64,000 nucleotides of DNA from Brassica napus (taxonomy: Eukaryota; Streptophyta; Magnoliopsida; Brassicales; Brassicaceae). How positions within the stretch are numbered: position 1 is the stretch's first letter; each line of letters begins with the position of its first letter. Below, piece by piece: positions 21,564 to 33,300 of the stretch. The translations under genes were made by a program, and so were the position numbers. The notes under the pieces were generated by a model that did not search any database, had not been told where the DNA came from, and worked only from the letters and a program-made list of their open reading frames with translations. Location: NCBI RefSeq assembly GCF_020379485.1, contig NC_063439.1:10394466-10458465 (forward strand), given 5' to 3'.

Positions 21564-23064
21564 GCTTTGATCTTGTTGTCATGGTGTGCCTTGGAGCCTC
21601 ATTAGTTGGTGGTACAACTTGAGTTGGCTGCGGTGATACAGTGGGTATCACAGCTGGAGTAGGAGTGGTAGTGGACGACTGATTTTGAAGAATCGCACGA
21701 AACAGAGGAGAGGGTCCCGTGTCTTTGTCGAGGAAGTCATAAGTTGGTGACTTCTCGGTTTTTGAAGAAGGATAAGGGAAGCACGTTTCATCAAAGTTAA
21801 CGTGTCTGGAGATGATGATCTTTTTGGTAGTAAGATCGAAGCAACGGTACCCTTTGTGGTTAAGAGGGTAGCCGAGGAAGATACAAGCAGAGGATCGAGG
21901 TGATAATTTTGGTGTATGGGAATGGTTTATGTTAGGGTAGCAAAGGCACCCAAACGTGCGAAGGTGAGTGTAGGAGGGAGTTTTGGAGAAGAGTTTGGTA
22001 TAGGGTGTTTTGTTTTGGATAGCTTTTGAGGGAAGGATATTTAAGATATGAACAACGGTATGCATAGCTTCAACCCAGAAAGTAGGTGGTAGTTGAGCTT
22101 GGAACAGGAGGCTTCGGATACCGTTGTTAACAGTGCGGATCATCCTCTCAGATCGGCCGTTTTGTTGGGATGTATAGGGACAAGAGAAGCGGAATTGAAT
22201 GCCATGAGCGGCAAAGTAATCATGGAACTTGGCATTGTCATATTCTTTGCCATTGTCACATTGGAAGGATTTGATTCCTCTTTTGAATTGAGTTTGAACA
22301 TATGCGACAAAATGCAGGAACTTAGAGAAGACTTCCGACTTTGATCTGAGAGGATAAACCCATAAGAAATGTGAGAATTCATCCAAAAACAGAATGTAAT
22401 AGTTAATTCCGCTTAAGCTTTGGACAGGTGATGTCCATAAGTCTGAATGAATAACATCAAAAGGTGCAGTGACAGTAGAAATAGAAGTTGAAAAGGGAAG
22501 TTTTATTTGCTTTCCAAGCTGACAAGAGTTGCAGAGATTTGTGAGGTCTCTTTTATTACAAGGTAAAGTAGAGTTTGAGAGAAGAGAATTTAAAGTGTGA
22601 GTGCTCGGGTGAGCAAGACGACAGTGCCAGATGGTGGAGGTAGTTGCCGAAAGGGCTGAATGCTGGCCTGTAGCTTTATTGAGAGAAGGGACTAAAGGAT
22701 ATAGATCACCAGTACTGTCACTGCGGAGAATCGTCTCCTTGCTCATTAGATCCTTCACAGAGAAACCACATGGATCAAATTCAATCGAGCAAGAGTTATC
22801 ACGAGTAAATTGTCTAACAGAAATGAGGTTTTTGATGATAGATGGAGTAACCAACACGTTTGAGAGAGAGAGAGGACGAGAGTGAGTTGAAAAAGAAACA
22901 GAACCGGCTTTTTGTATAGGAATGCTCGAACCATTTGCAACCGTTACGGACTTTCCAGTGCTAAGATCAAAAGTGAACTTTAGATTACCTGTCGAGTTTG
23001 ACAAATGTGCAGTAGCACCTGAATCCATGTACCATTGCGCGTCGCTAGGATCCACCAGTGTCAT
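21490..23064 (-). pseudogene. copia protease and integrase segment
   Basis: About 524 codons. The protease site DSGATAHL lies near residue 14, the HHCC integrase zinc region is HCRLAHPS with CNSCQLGK, and the core shows DLWTSP and QCDNGKEY followed by the QQNGRSER block. The ATG overlaps the gag stop as ATGA. The C-terminal frame is lost near 21530. Confidence 0.93.
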
Positions 23065-24077
23065 TGTGTTGAATGCTGTCGCGAATCAACAGTTGGCTCG
23101 GGTTTCTGACTTCCGTTGTTTGGACCTTGGATCTGCAGAGCTGGTCGTGGACCTATGATCCCTTGTTGGAAGTACTGTTGTTGGGGACCTTGAAACCATG
23201 GTGGGAACTGTTGTTGTTGTGGCCAGAACTGGTAACCGTTAGTCCAGAAAGGGGCGTTCCATTGTTGAACCTGAGGGCGAGGCTGATTGTTGAATCTTCT
23301 GCCACGACCTCTGTGATTGTTTCTGCCACGTCCTCTGTTCTGAGTTGAGCGGTTGTTGTTGTGATGCTGATGTTGATGTGGAGAGCTTTTGCGGTCACTG
23401 GTCGTTTCTGAGGCGGTGAGTATCTTGTCTGATGATGGTGAATCCTTGTGGTGGAGTGATTGTTTGTTGCCGCGGTTCAAACGATCTTCCTCCAGTATTA
23501 GCATGTTCCTAGCCTCATTGAACGAGGGGAAGGGCTGCCTGTGGATGATGACATTGATGATGTGATCGTATTTGTGAGAGAGACCATTCAGCATGTAGGT
23601 TACCAACGTGCGTTCAGTCACTGCAGCATCGAGGTTCCTGAGCAAATCCGAGATTTGTTTCATTTCTTGACAGTAATCGTGGATCGAGAGATCGCCTTGT
23701 TCCTTGGTGCGAAGTTTGTTGTCGAGTTGAACAGCTCGAGCTTCTTTGTTGTTCCTGAAGAAGTTTTCGATTCGGATCCAAGCTTCACGAGACGTTCCAC
23801 CAGTTTGGAACGTGCTCCGGAACAGATTCTTAGATAGAGTCCCGTAGAGCCAAAGCTTAACGAGACCATCCTTCTTCTGCCAAGCTGCATCATTGTCATT
23901 CTCTGGGAGCAGAGTACCATCAAGGTGGCCTGAGACGTCGAAGCTTTGACAATGTAGAAGGAAGAGTTCACGCCACGCATCGTAATTGTGGTCGTTGATA
24001 TCAAGGAGAATGGGAATGTGGGATTTGATATTTGTTACGCCATAGGCGGGGTCAAGAAAAGCTTGTACTGCAGCCAT
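23061..24077 (-). pseudogene. copia gag segment
   Basis: 338 codons starting about 80 nt inside the primer-binding site. It has a UBN2/Retrotran_gag core (YDAWRELFLLHC, YCQEMKQISDLL), then a long Asn/Gln/Arg-Gly-rich tail without a CCHC knuckle. It is open throughout and ends in TGA overlapping the pol ATG, so gag and pol are in different frames. Confidence 0.9.
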
Positions 24078-24170
24078 TGAAGCGCAGAAGAGAAGAAGTA
24101 GAAGAGAGTAAGGAGAGAGGAAAAGGAAGCGGAAGATTGGGTTAGAGGTATCGTGAACCCTCTGATACCA

Positions 24171-24328
24171 TGAAAGAGTATGAGTTTCCCTTGAATGTGT
24201 GAGTTGTATTCACGTCAATATTTAAAGTACAAAGGGATAGCTACAAGTTAGGGATCTTCCCATTAGTTACGTAACAATCGTATAACTAACTAGAGAATAT
24301 TCAGAAGAATATTATCAAGTATCTTTCA
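24171..24328 (-). repeat. 5' LTR of copia element
   Basis: 158 bp, next to the primer-binding site (minus strand TGGTATCAGAGGG at 24158-24170) and followed by the right ATTAC target duplication. Confidence 0.95.
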
Positions 24329-25469
24329 ATTACTATGGGAATGTACTTTCCCATGTATCCTTTCAATGGGTCACCATGTTCGAGGAGTATCCTTTATCCA
24401 AGCTCATTGATGTATGTGAGCCTTTTGTGAATAATCTAAAAGTCTTGTTAGTTAGCTGGTTAGGTTAGCTGCTGATGATATCTTTTTCTTTTTGCTTAAT
24501 TGTAACAGGTTCCGATATCTCTTATTCCTAACCCTGTCTACCAAAAATCTATCGATTTCATCAACACACTTCCGTTCGACACACTACCTGCCTTTGTACT
24601 ATGGTCCTCTGATCTCATTCTCACTGAATGGCCTCGAGTTGTCAAAGTTGAACAACGTAATTCTAACAAATTTAAGGTTCAATTTTTTTTTTTTTTGGAT
24701 TGGTGTGTGTTTTATTCAGTTTTAACTTTTTGTTTTAGACTCCAATGTTCTGTTTTTGTCTGACTTGTAGGTGGCAACATTTGTTGTATTGGCCATGGCG
24801 TTGCGTACTCAACCTGATGCCTTGACTCTGGTTTTAACAAATATGAAGGAGAGACCTACATATCAAGGCCAGGACAAGCTTCCGCTTATAATTTGGATGA
24901 TGGCTCAGGTTCATTCTGATAAAACTACCGAGAGGGTCCAAATTTGTGTGTTTTTGTTTAAGTTTCTCAATTTTTAATTGAATGGTGACAGGCCTCCCAA
25001 GGTGATTTATCTGCTGGCTTGTTTTCATGGGTACAAACCTTGCTGCCACTAGTCGCTAACGAGTGCTGCAGCTCTCACTCAATTCATCTCATCCTCCAAT
25101 TTGTTGAGATGTGAGTCACAGTTTTTAATATTTTCTCCCTTCCTCCTCTGCTTGCATGTCTAAAATCTTGTTTTTCTTTTCATCAGGATTTTGTCCTCGA
25201 ATCCAGAGGCTCGGGCTGTACTCCTAAACGAACCTGTTAGGCATGGAGTGCGACTGCTTCCACATTGTTTTTTTGAGATGTTGGTGCGGCTTACATTCCC
25301 TGCTCCATCCGCTAGAGTAGAGTCAACACAGAGGTTTGAGGCTATTTATCCCTTGTTGAAGGAAGTAGCCCTTGCACCAGATATTAGTGCAAACGCACTG
25401 AAACAGATATTCACTTTTTCCTTGAAATTAGCTGGTGGACAAGGTATTGGTGGTAACAAATACGAAAAC

Positions 25470-25495
25470 CTCTCTCTCTCTCTCTCTCTCTCTCT
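25470..25495. repeat. (CT)n microsatellite in intron
   Basis: About 13 CT dinucleotides just after the donor site of the DUF2359 exon ending at 25443. Confidence 0.95.
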
Positions 25496-27424
25496 TGGCT
25501 TGGTGGTTCTGTTTGAATTCACCACCCTTTGCTTGTTTGTTTACAGGAAATCCTGCTCTAGCCAATGAAGCTACAGCAATCGCCATCAGTTTTTGACGCA
25601 AAACGTTGATTGCTTTAAGCAATGGGATGTTCTCTACAAAGAGAATCTTGAAGCTAGCGTTGCTCTTCTTAATAAGCTTGTAGACGAATGGAAGGATCAT
25701 TCCCTCAAACTTTCATCATCGTCCAGTGATACTCTCACTGTCAAGCATGCTATCAACAGCTTCAGGATGAAGGTAATAATAATGCCTCTCTTAGAATATT
25801 CTAAGCTTCTATTAACTAATATCATCTCTGACCTCACCTACTATAATATTATTATTTGTCTGTAGAACGAAAAAGCCATCACTGAAAGTGTAGCCAATCC
25901 TTCTCTTTACAAAGAAGCTGACCAGTCGTGCAAACTGATCTCAAGGAGACTCTCCCGTGGCATCGGAATAGCACCCTTAACCGCTATGGTTATAGCAGCT
26001 GCAGGAGGCGCTGTTGTAGCCGGAGCCGCACATGCTCTAATCTATCTTGCCAGGAGCAAAAAGTCCTCTTAATAGATGCTTATCAGAATATTACTTGTTG
26101 GCTTCTTTTAATCCCTTTCTTTGAAGCTATTATGATATATATATATATTTTTTATTTTGTTGTGACAATTACTGAATCCTGTAAAATATCTATACTATTA
26201 AAAGAGAAGGAGTCTAAAAAAATCTACTTAAACAATTGTTGGATCTATTCACTAGAAACTTAATATTTAATATTTACCTTAATCAATTAAAAATATATCA
26301 ATATTATTAATATGATTTTTCCTAATTTTTACTCCTAGAATATTTCCATATCTAACAAACTGATTCCGTTATCAAACGAATTAATTATAATGTGTCTCTA
26401 TTATTCAAATAATCATCAATATTACATATGTACATCCACACCATCTCACATACTACATCGTCGTAAATTCATAAGTGGTCTAATCTTATATAATAAAGTT
26501 GGGTTATGCTCTCACCACAGGCTTCCACGACATCAAGGAGAGGGGTGCTTTTCGCGACACGTGGCATCACCTCATTCTTCACATTTTTTTTTTCGTTAAC
26601 AAAACCTGGGACCATTCGTCACGTATGTTTATGTTTTAAATGTATGGGCCGTTTTGCATTTGGGCTTTTAGACAAATGTATGATAATCTTTCTGCAACGA
26701 TTTCATCTCAAACAAAACGGAGATGTTCACCTCTTTAATCGCAGAGGCCTAAAAATCTATTCGACAACAAACACCGTCTTCCTCTTCTCCCAAACCCGAA
26801 CTCCCACCGTCTGTTAGAGATCACGAACGTAACGACTCGCCGCAACACGAAAGGTCGCAACATAAAACGATGTAATTAAGCCTCTCCATTAATTTCTATA
26901 CACACCCATTCTTTTACGTTACATTTAATTTCCTTTTTTTCCACCTAAAAACCTTCAGAGACATCTACACTATAAATAATGAGGACGCCATGATCAATTT
27001 CCTCAATGCAAATAACCTGCAACCTTTCGTGACCTCTCATCTCCTCTCCTGCTGTTAGATTTAAAGTCCGGTTGTTCTCCGCTGGCGGTGGTCATGCTCC
27101 TGATTAATGAAAAGTCTGTCCCCCTTATCTTACATTTCCTTCTTTTAATCAGTGGCTTTGATGTTACGAGAAGCAACCACCGTTTCAAACTTTCAGATTC
27201 ATCCATAGGTATTCGCTTCACCTAATCGTAATTACATAGAATCTTAATCCAACACTACGGAGCTTTTTAGGTTCTGATGATATGAATAATTCATGGCACT
27301 TACAAATACAGAAAACAGAACTCTTTTTTCCTTTTTTTATGAATCTCCAATAAAGAAGAGAATCTGTGTGTTATACAATCATGATTGATCTTCTACAGGT
27401 TTAAGTTATTTGCGTTCAGATAGA

Positions 27425-28953
27425 TTCGTTCATTGCTATATGAGAACAGAGTACATGCTTTTGGATTAGCAGAAGAATCTAAGAATTGCTGATTTTGGAG
27501 TGGCTAGAGTTACTTAGAATCCAAAGGACATGGTTGGAGAAACTGGTACTCTTGGATACATGGCCCCGTAGGTAACAGAGAAACATAACTCATACGTTAA
27601 AGATTGCTTATCATGGGTTCAAAAACTCTTTTGGTGTGCGTAATAATGAAACTTGTGTGGTTAGGTTCTTCATGATAAAGCCATACAACAGAAGATGCAA
27701 TGTTTATAGCTTTGGGATATGTTGTGGGAGATTTATTGTTGTGCTACTCCATCCTGATCTCGCCTTTGCTGATGTTATTTCTGCTTTTGTTCAGGTAAGT
27801 CAAACTTAAGATGCATCCCTATTTGTAGCATTTTGATATCTTTGGTTCTTATCGGGTTAAAATGGTTTTTGGCTTTGTAGGGTTAATAGAGAAAATGAAA
27901 CAGCCTATCGATTTGCAATTCGGTTTTAGTTTCCTGCTCTGATTGATGCAGTGTTGGTCATGTGTTTGGTTTGGTATTAGTCTATTTGAGTTGAATTCAA
28001 GTTGGCTTGGTTAGAAATAACGTTAAGATTACTCTTTCTACGAATATAAAATGGTTTAGTTGATATAATATTTTATGTAATATGACTATTAGATTCGGAT
28101 GTGTTTTTTTCCCCTAAGATTGTGTTGATGGTTTAGATTTTGGCAAAATTAATAACAAATTATCTTCAATTGATTTTGATGTTTTAGAATTTAAAATCGG
28201 GAATTCAATTGATTTGCAAAAAAATTGGGTTTGGTTATTCCTAGCTTTATTTATTTGTTGATCTATTCATTTGTGTCGATTGGAGAATAAGCTTATGATT
28301 GGATTTCATTACCCCTTTTTTTCTATTCTTTCTTCTTGATAATAAAATGGAGGAAGAACAAAGAGAATAATATAATTAAAAGAGTTTAAGAGTACATAAC
28401 ACCAATATCATATACATGCGCCTGCAAGCCTACAAGGTTCTCATACCAAAACGTATGGTAAGCGAGTGAGGGCACATACATTGGTATGAGAACCATGTAG
28501 GCTTGTAGCTGTTCTGTTCATGTGGAAGAAAGTCACTGAAGTAAGATTGTAGCCGGAACAAACATTCGAGTCTTACTTGAACACCATTTGGATTTAAATA
28601 TTATAAAGCCTTTTTTTTCTATTGGTTGAGGTCTACTAGATTAATAATGTTAAATCAATCAATTATATGACAACACATGAGTTACAAATATTGTTTTTAT
28701 TATTATAGATGCCAGTTAGTCAATGAGATTAAAATATTTGTATTTTTGTTTAATTGGTTTAAACATAACCTGAGACCGGTAATACTGAGATGTTGTCCAA
28801 CATCATTATCGAGCATATGATGAAATGTTAGGAAGCGAATCCGGAGAAGCGGTCGTAGATGGAGGAAGTCGTTAAGATGCTTTAACGACTTGGATGATTC
28901 CAGAAGATCAAAGAACTGGCTGTTTCTGCTTTGTCGCTGGTCGTGGTCCTTGA
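27425..28953 (+). pseudogene. Raf-like MAPKKK (MRK1-type) kinase fragment
   Basis: Three blocks with introns between them match the C-lobe of plant Raf-like kinases. Block 1 (about 27425-27571): EYMLLD, LRIADFGVARV, NPKDMVGETGTLGYMAP. Block 2 (27664-27794): LHDKPYNRRCNVYSFGIC then HPDLAFADV. Block 3 (28767-28953): LRCCPTSLSSI, EANPEKR, MEEVVKML and the family-typical end PEDQ...GCFCFVAGRGP with a TGA. The catalytic HRD reads HCY, several in-frame stops occur, and the N-lobe is missing. GT-AG borders survive around blocks 1 and 2. It lies wholly inside a Helitron, so capture of a genomic fragment is the likely origin. Confidence 0.88.
28422..28508. repeat. Near-perfect hairpin, about 28-bp arms
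   Basis: Left arm 28422-28449 and right arm 28481-28508 pair over 28 positions with 26 Watson-Crick pairs, one G-U and one mismatch, around a 31-nt loop. Size and pairing would fit a small-RNA precursor or a tiny foldback element. It lies in what was an intron of the captured kinase fragment. I do not recognise a known miRNA in either arm. Confidence 0.8.
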
Positions 28954-28981
28954 ATTTACATTCTTTACCCATTCCTAACAT

Positions 28982-30460
28982 CTTATTATTATTATGTCCT
29001 CTAAGATCCGAATATAAGATAACATCTTATTATTAAAAGCATCCTATAAGATACCTTTCTGCATTTTGGATCAATGCTCTGTTATTTTCCCGTATAATAT
29101 GTCTATCTATAAAAAGGTTTTTGTTATTATATATTTTTTGTGCGTTGTGATGTGAATATGAATATTGACGTTTGATTTCAGTATACAGCTAAAATGTCAA
29201 CCACTAACATTCTTTTATACGAGTTGTGATAGCTTAAACATTAGACTAATAAAAAGAGTAATGTAAGAATTAAGTCGCAGCTTAATTCTTTGCTTTTATA
29301 CTGAAGAATCATTTAGGTTACATGCTTTTACATTTGTATAAAAACAGTTTTTTTACAATAGTATTTTCTTAACACAAAATACCCATAGCAAATGAAAGTT
29401 TCTATGGCAATGCTTTTATTTAGTAATTATAATGTTAGGTAGTAGAGTAGAGGCCGCGTCGACCAACCAATGTTTGGTAAAAACCAATGTTACACGTGCT
29501 AAATAAAATAAAAGCGGACAATGCATGAAGCACATCAATATATCACTCTGTAAGATTAGAGTAATTACAGAAATATAAGATAAATAACTATTAGCACGAA
29601 AACCAATGTTACACGTGCTACTACTACAAGCAAATAATAAAGTTTGATTACATACTTAATTCTCAAAAAAAAAAAAAATTGTTTTCATACTATAAAGTAA
29701 AAAAATGTTAACTCCTGGGCTCAAGATACTATTTCGAAGACAAAATAATAAAACAAAACTATTCGAACTTTGTTAACATATACCAACCTCGGATTACAAC
29801 TTAGGTATTGTCGAAGATTAAAATTTAGACATAAAAGATTAATGGTTATGAATTTTGGACAAATGTGAAAATAACAATGTCATACCTACAACGACAATGT
29901 CAAAAATAACAACTTCATGCCTACAATCTCCGGTACGCAAATTTGCTATTACATCAATCGCAAAAGCATCAGGTTAAATACTGGTTCCACCAAATATACA
30001 CAACCCCATAAATTTAGAAACTAACTTCAAAAATATAGTTTCTTAATTAAAACATAAGAATCCAAACAAATTTTAAATAATAGTTATATTATTAATAAAA
30101 TGCAACGCTAATATAAAGAGTGTATATTATATATTATGATGCTCTCTTAGAAATCCACACAAAATATAAAATATTATAGATAATCTTGATAAAAATTAAC
30201 GAAGATATATTATAGATTTCAACTAAATTAACTTTGTTACAACTATTACCTTTTAATTCTACTTTTATTAAATCGATTAATCACAGTTACTAACGTTATT
30301 CCACTTTGTACTAAACAACTTCAAAACAAATTAATACACTACGATTGCTAATCACTATCAAATGGATCGTTAAAAAAATCATTATCTTTCAACATATTTT
30401 CATCTTCATATTTTCTTTAGTAAAACTTTAAATTGAATTGTAGATTTATTTAAGAATAAA
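28982..30460. other. AT-rich Helitron interior
   Basis: No exon is recognisable. A short block ACCAATGTTACACGTGCTA occurs twice (near 29483 and 29601), otherwise low-complexity AT-rich DNA. Confidence 0.5.
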
Positions 30461-30920
30461 ATATACAAACCCGGCGCTACGCGCCGGAATACCACTAGTC
30501 AAATTATAAACTGGTCTACATACAGAATCCATTATAACCATCCGAAATGATTTATATAGTGATTTAATATTTTTAACTAATTGTTAATATATATTAACAG
30601 AATTTAATTATTCATTAATATTTCCTAGATTTAAATTTGAAACAAGATATGACATACTCAAAAAATATTGATAGGTAGTATCGATTGTGATTCTTATAAA
30701 ACAGGGAATAATTCAAGAGTTACTTTCAAAATTACATTAAATTCATTTTACATTATATAATTCCAAATATTGACAAAATAAAATTTGATAAAAACACTTT
30801 AGCAATACATTTGTTTAACAAAAATTATATATACTCCGTTAAATTAATTTCTATAAAGAGTATCAATAATAAAAATTTGTTATTTAAGATAAACTTAAAA
30901 ACTATTAAATATCATATAAA

Positions 30921-31760
30921 TCTATACTATTAAATTAGTCAAAATCAAGTAAATAAGTCTCATCAACTTAATAAATACAACTCTTATAAAATACACATAA
31001 AATATAATAAGAGAGAGTAAGCATGTTCATTCGGGTCTTGGAGTCGGGTACATATTGTTTTTTCTCGATTCCGAGTCTTTCGGGTCCTAGACATTTGGAT
31101 CTAACTAGGCATTTGAATTTTTTTGGTTCATGTTCAAATAAGTTTACTTACTATGACAATTCGGCCCCATATTTCAGATATATGAAATTTTCAGATAGGT
31201 AATGGGTTTGAGTATTTAAGACCCAAAAAAATTTAAAGTACTTGAAAACCCAAACAAAATATTTGAATACCAGAAAACCACAAAGTTTATCCGAAATCTG
31301 ATCGAAGAACCAAAAAACACCCAAAATTTTATTCGAATGCCCAGCATATATTTTTAAACTTTGAAACTTTACTCGAAATCTGAACCCAAAACTGAAAAAA
31401 AAATAGTAATACTAAAAACATATTTAATATACCCATATATACTAATATACACAGAATATTTTAGGTACCCGATTGGGACTCTGGTAGGAACTAGACTCGA
31501 AACAAGACCTGCAGGTCTAAAAGTACCCAATATGTAGTTTTTTGGACCCGAATCCGAACCAAACATGTATGTTCATGTCGATTTCGGTTTGGTTTCTTAG
31601 GTCCCAATATCCCATGTCTAAATAGTTATGTAAGAGTGTACATAAAAAAATCTTAACTTAAGTAATTCATAAGTTATAGTTTTAGACATATTAATTCATA
31701 TTAAATTTTGTTAATATTCTAGAAAAAATCCGCGCTTCAAAAGCACGGATCAAAATCTAG
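30921..31760 (+). mobile_element. Non-autonomous Helitron, 840 bp
   Basis: It begins A|TCTATACTATTAAATTAG at 30921 and ends with TCCGCGCTTCAAAAGCACGGA, a GC-rich hairpin, then ATCAAAATCTAG|T (31760). From about 31020 to 31620 the interior is rich in CGGGT/ACCCG-type motifs resembling hAT elements elsewhere in the window. No coding sequence. Confidence 0.82.
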
Positions 31761-32555
31761 TTGTTATTTAAGTTCGCACCTACTCACGATTATTACTCAA
31801 GTAGATTTAAATCACAATTGTTACTCAAGTAGATTTAACAGAAATTGTGTTGTATAACCACCAAAAAATTTATCATCATGTAATTAGCTTAAAAAAATTT
31901 GACCAAGATATTTAATGTATTTTCTACAATATACCAAAGTATCTTTCAATAGAATCGTTTCATTTCGTCTTTTTTTTCTTTGTTCTCTTCCCTGTAATTA
32001 AAATTTACTTTTTATCTAGTTGTGTAAATATTTGTCCAAAAAAACTAGTGTAAAAATATTATAAATATATATTATTGTTTATATTTGGATTTAGTGATTG
32101 AGATTTGTATTATTTATGAGTTGAAGCAATGTTTAGTATTAGGGATTGTAAGTGTGTTTTAATCATATAATAATTCGACCAAAAGGAATAAAACACTCAA
32201 TGTATCTATTTAGATAGTATAGTGTAATATTATAAAATATTGTATTTTCTTAATTTTTTTTCAGTTGTGTAAATATTATAAACATATATTACTGTTTATA
32301 TTTGGATTTAGTGATTGAGATTTAAAGTTTAGTATTTATGGTTTGGGGTAATATTTAGTATTAGGGGTTATAGATAGATTATAATCCTATACTATTACAG
32401 TTTCTACGATAAAAACGAACTTTCCGTGGTTTTTGTCGTAAAGTTTGATTGATGACTTCGAATAACGAGAAACATGAAATGGTTCAGCTACGGTTTTCGG
32501 GAGATAGCATTAAAGAGTAGACGTATTCGTGTCGTATCAACGTTTTGGGAAAGCT
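31761..32555. other. AT-rich DNA with a local duplication
   Basis: Two similar stretches, about 32049-32190 and 32268-32395, share TTTATATTTGGATTTAGTGA and TTTAGTATTAGGG blocks. No gene is seen. Confidence 0.5.
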
Positions 32556-32646
32556 CGATCGCTTCGTAACGATCGAAATGTGCATGTGCTCGGTCACTAT
32601 GTAGTGACTAAGCTTAATTCCGAACTCGGTCGCTACGTAGCGACCG
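32556..32646. repeat. Array of three 20-bp palindromes
   Basis: CGATCGCTTCGTAACGATCG (32556-32575), CGGTCACTATGTAGTGACTA (32591-32610) and CGGTCGCTACGTAGCGACCG (32627-32646) are related and spaced 35-36 bp. The third is a perfect palindrome. In the second, the three inner differences are all CG-to-TG or CG-to-CA changes. The surrounding 32400-32690 looks like a dispersed Brassica repeat that I have seen but cannot name. Confidence 0.75.
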
Positions 32647-33300
32647 TGACTTGAGGTCGCTAGAGTTTTTCGATTGTTTCTTGGGACATTTTATTTTAGT
32701 TGAAGGGCTCAAAACAACGAAGCCCATCATAAAAAAAAAAAAATTAGCGGTTAAGATAGGATTCGATTAGGTCAGAAATACTCACCCCTGACCCCTCCTA
32801 CCCTTGATTGTCACCCATCTGAAACGCTAAAATCACTTTCTTTTCCATTTAAAGCTCATCTCCTTCTCTTTCTCGCCCTCTGATGAACGTTTCTCTCTCA
32901 ACCATTGCGACGAGTGCTCCCTTCACACTACTAAACTCAACAACTCCTCCGATCTCTGCGTCTCCTTCGCTTTACTATCAAAGCTTGAAGCATTTGATAA
33001 CTGAAAGACACCTGAAAACCTATAAATAGAAGAGGGTTGAGACTGGAATCTAGCATCTCATACACGGTCTTTGAGATTCTCTTTCGTCAAACCTTAGATC
33101 ACTTTCCTCCACTGCAATTGCTACTCAATCTGCTGCTCCACACACCGGCCACCAAATTTTATTTTTAGCTGAGCATTGCTGCCATCAAAGCTTTCAAAAC
33201 CAGGTACGCTTTAAGTAATAGTTTATATCAAATGCTTCCTTGCTAAATTCTGTATTTAACTCTATGTCTGTCCGTCTGTCCATCTTGTGAGTTGTATTAA

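Larger units (their letters stand above)
19814..24328 (-). mobile_element. Ty1/copia LTR retrotransposon with intact ends
   Basis: A 4515-bp element on the minus strand. Two 158-bp LTRs (19814-19971 and 24171-24328) begin TGAAAGAG and end ATCTTTCA. The flanking 5-bp target duplication ATTAC (19809-19813 and 24329-24333) is perfect. The primer-binding site (TGGTATCAGAGGG, minus strand) abuts the right LTR and the polypurine tract GCGGGAGGG abuts the left LTR. The LTRs differ at three positions by eye (1.9%). Internal frames cover gag, protease, integrase, RT and RNase H, with several breaks. Gag lacks a CCHC knuckle, as in Ale-type copia elements. Confidence 0.97.
19441..26072 (+). pseudogene. 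TMEM214-like (DUF2359) protein gene, 5'-truncated and split by a retrotransposon
   Basis: Plant DUF2359 proteins (Arabidopsis At3g11880/At1g70770 type, from memory) resemble animal TMEM214, an ER membrane protein. Exons follow the family order: to 19671 (AEKMDPSHFAACLDEVL), 19793-24411 (split by the element), 24509-24676 (VPISLIPNPVYQKSIDF), 24771-24908 (ALRTQPDAL, YQGQDKLP), 24992-25110, 25187-25443 (RLTFPAPSARVESTQRFEAIYP), 25547-25772 and 25866-26072, ending in a C-terminal hydrophobic segment (about 25970-26050). All introns keep GT-AG, so this is not a retrocopy. Lesions: no ATG or N-terminal exons in frame before 19441, a 4.5-kb copia insertion in exon 2, and a frameshift giving TGA at 25594-25596. 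I know of no such gene in the matching Arabidopsis interval, so it probably arrived by duplication. Confidence 0.9.
26189..30498 (+). mobile_element. Large non-autonomous Helitron carrying a kinase fragment
   Basis: The left end reads A|TCTATACTATTAAAAG at 26189. The right end has the hairpin CCGGCGCTACGCGCCGG followed by CTAG|T at 30495-30498, giving 4310 bp. A second Helitron-like start, TCTTATATAATAAAGTTGGG, occurs at 26484, so the true left end could be either, or two elements may be nested. No Rep/helicase frame is seen. The interior contains decayed exons of a Raf-like kinase (27425-28953) and a strong hairpin (28422-28508). The right end is clear; the left end is less certain. Confidence 0.75.
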
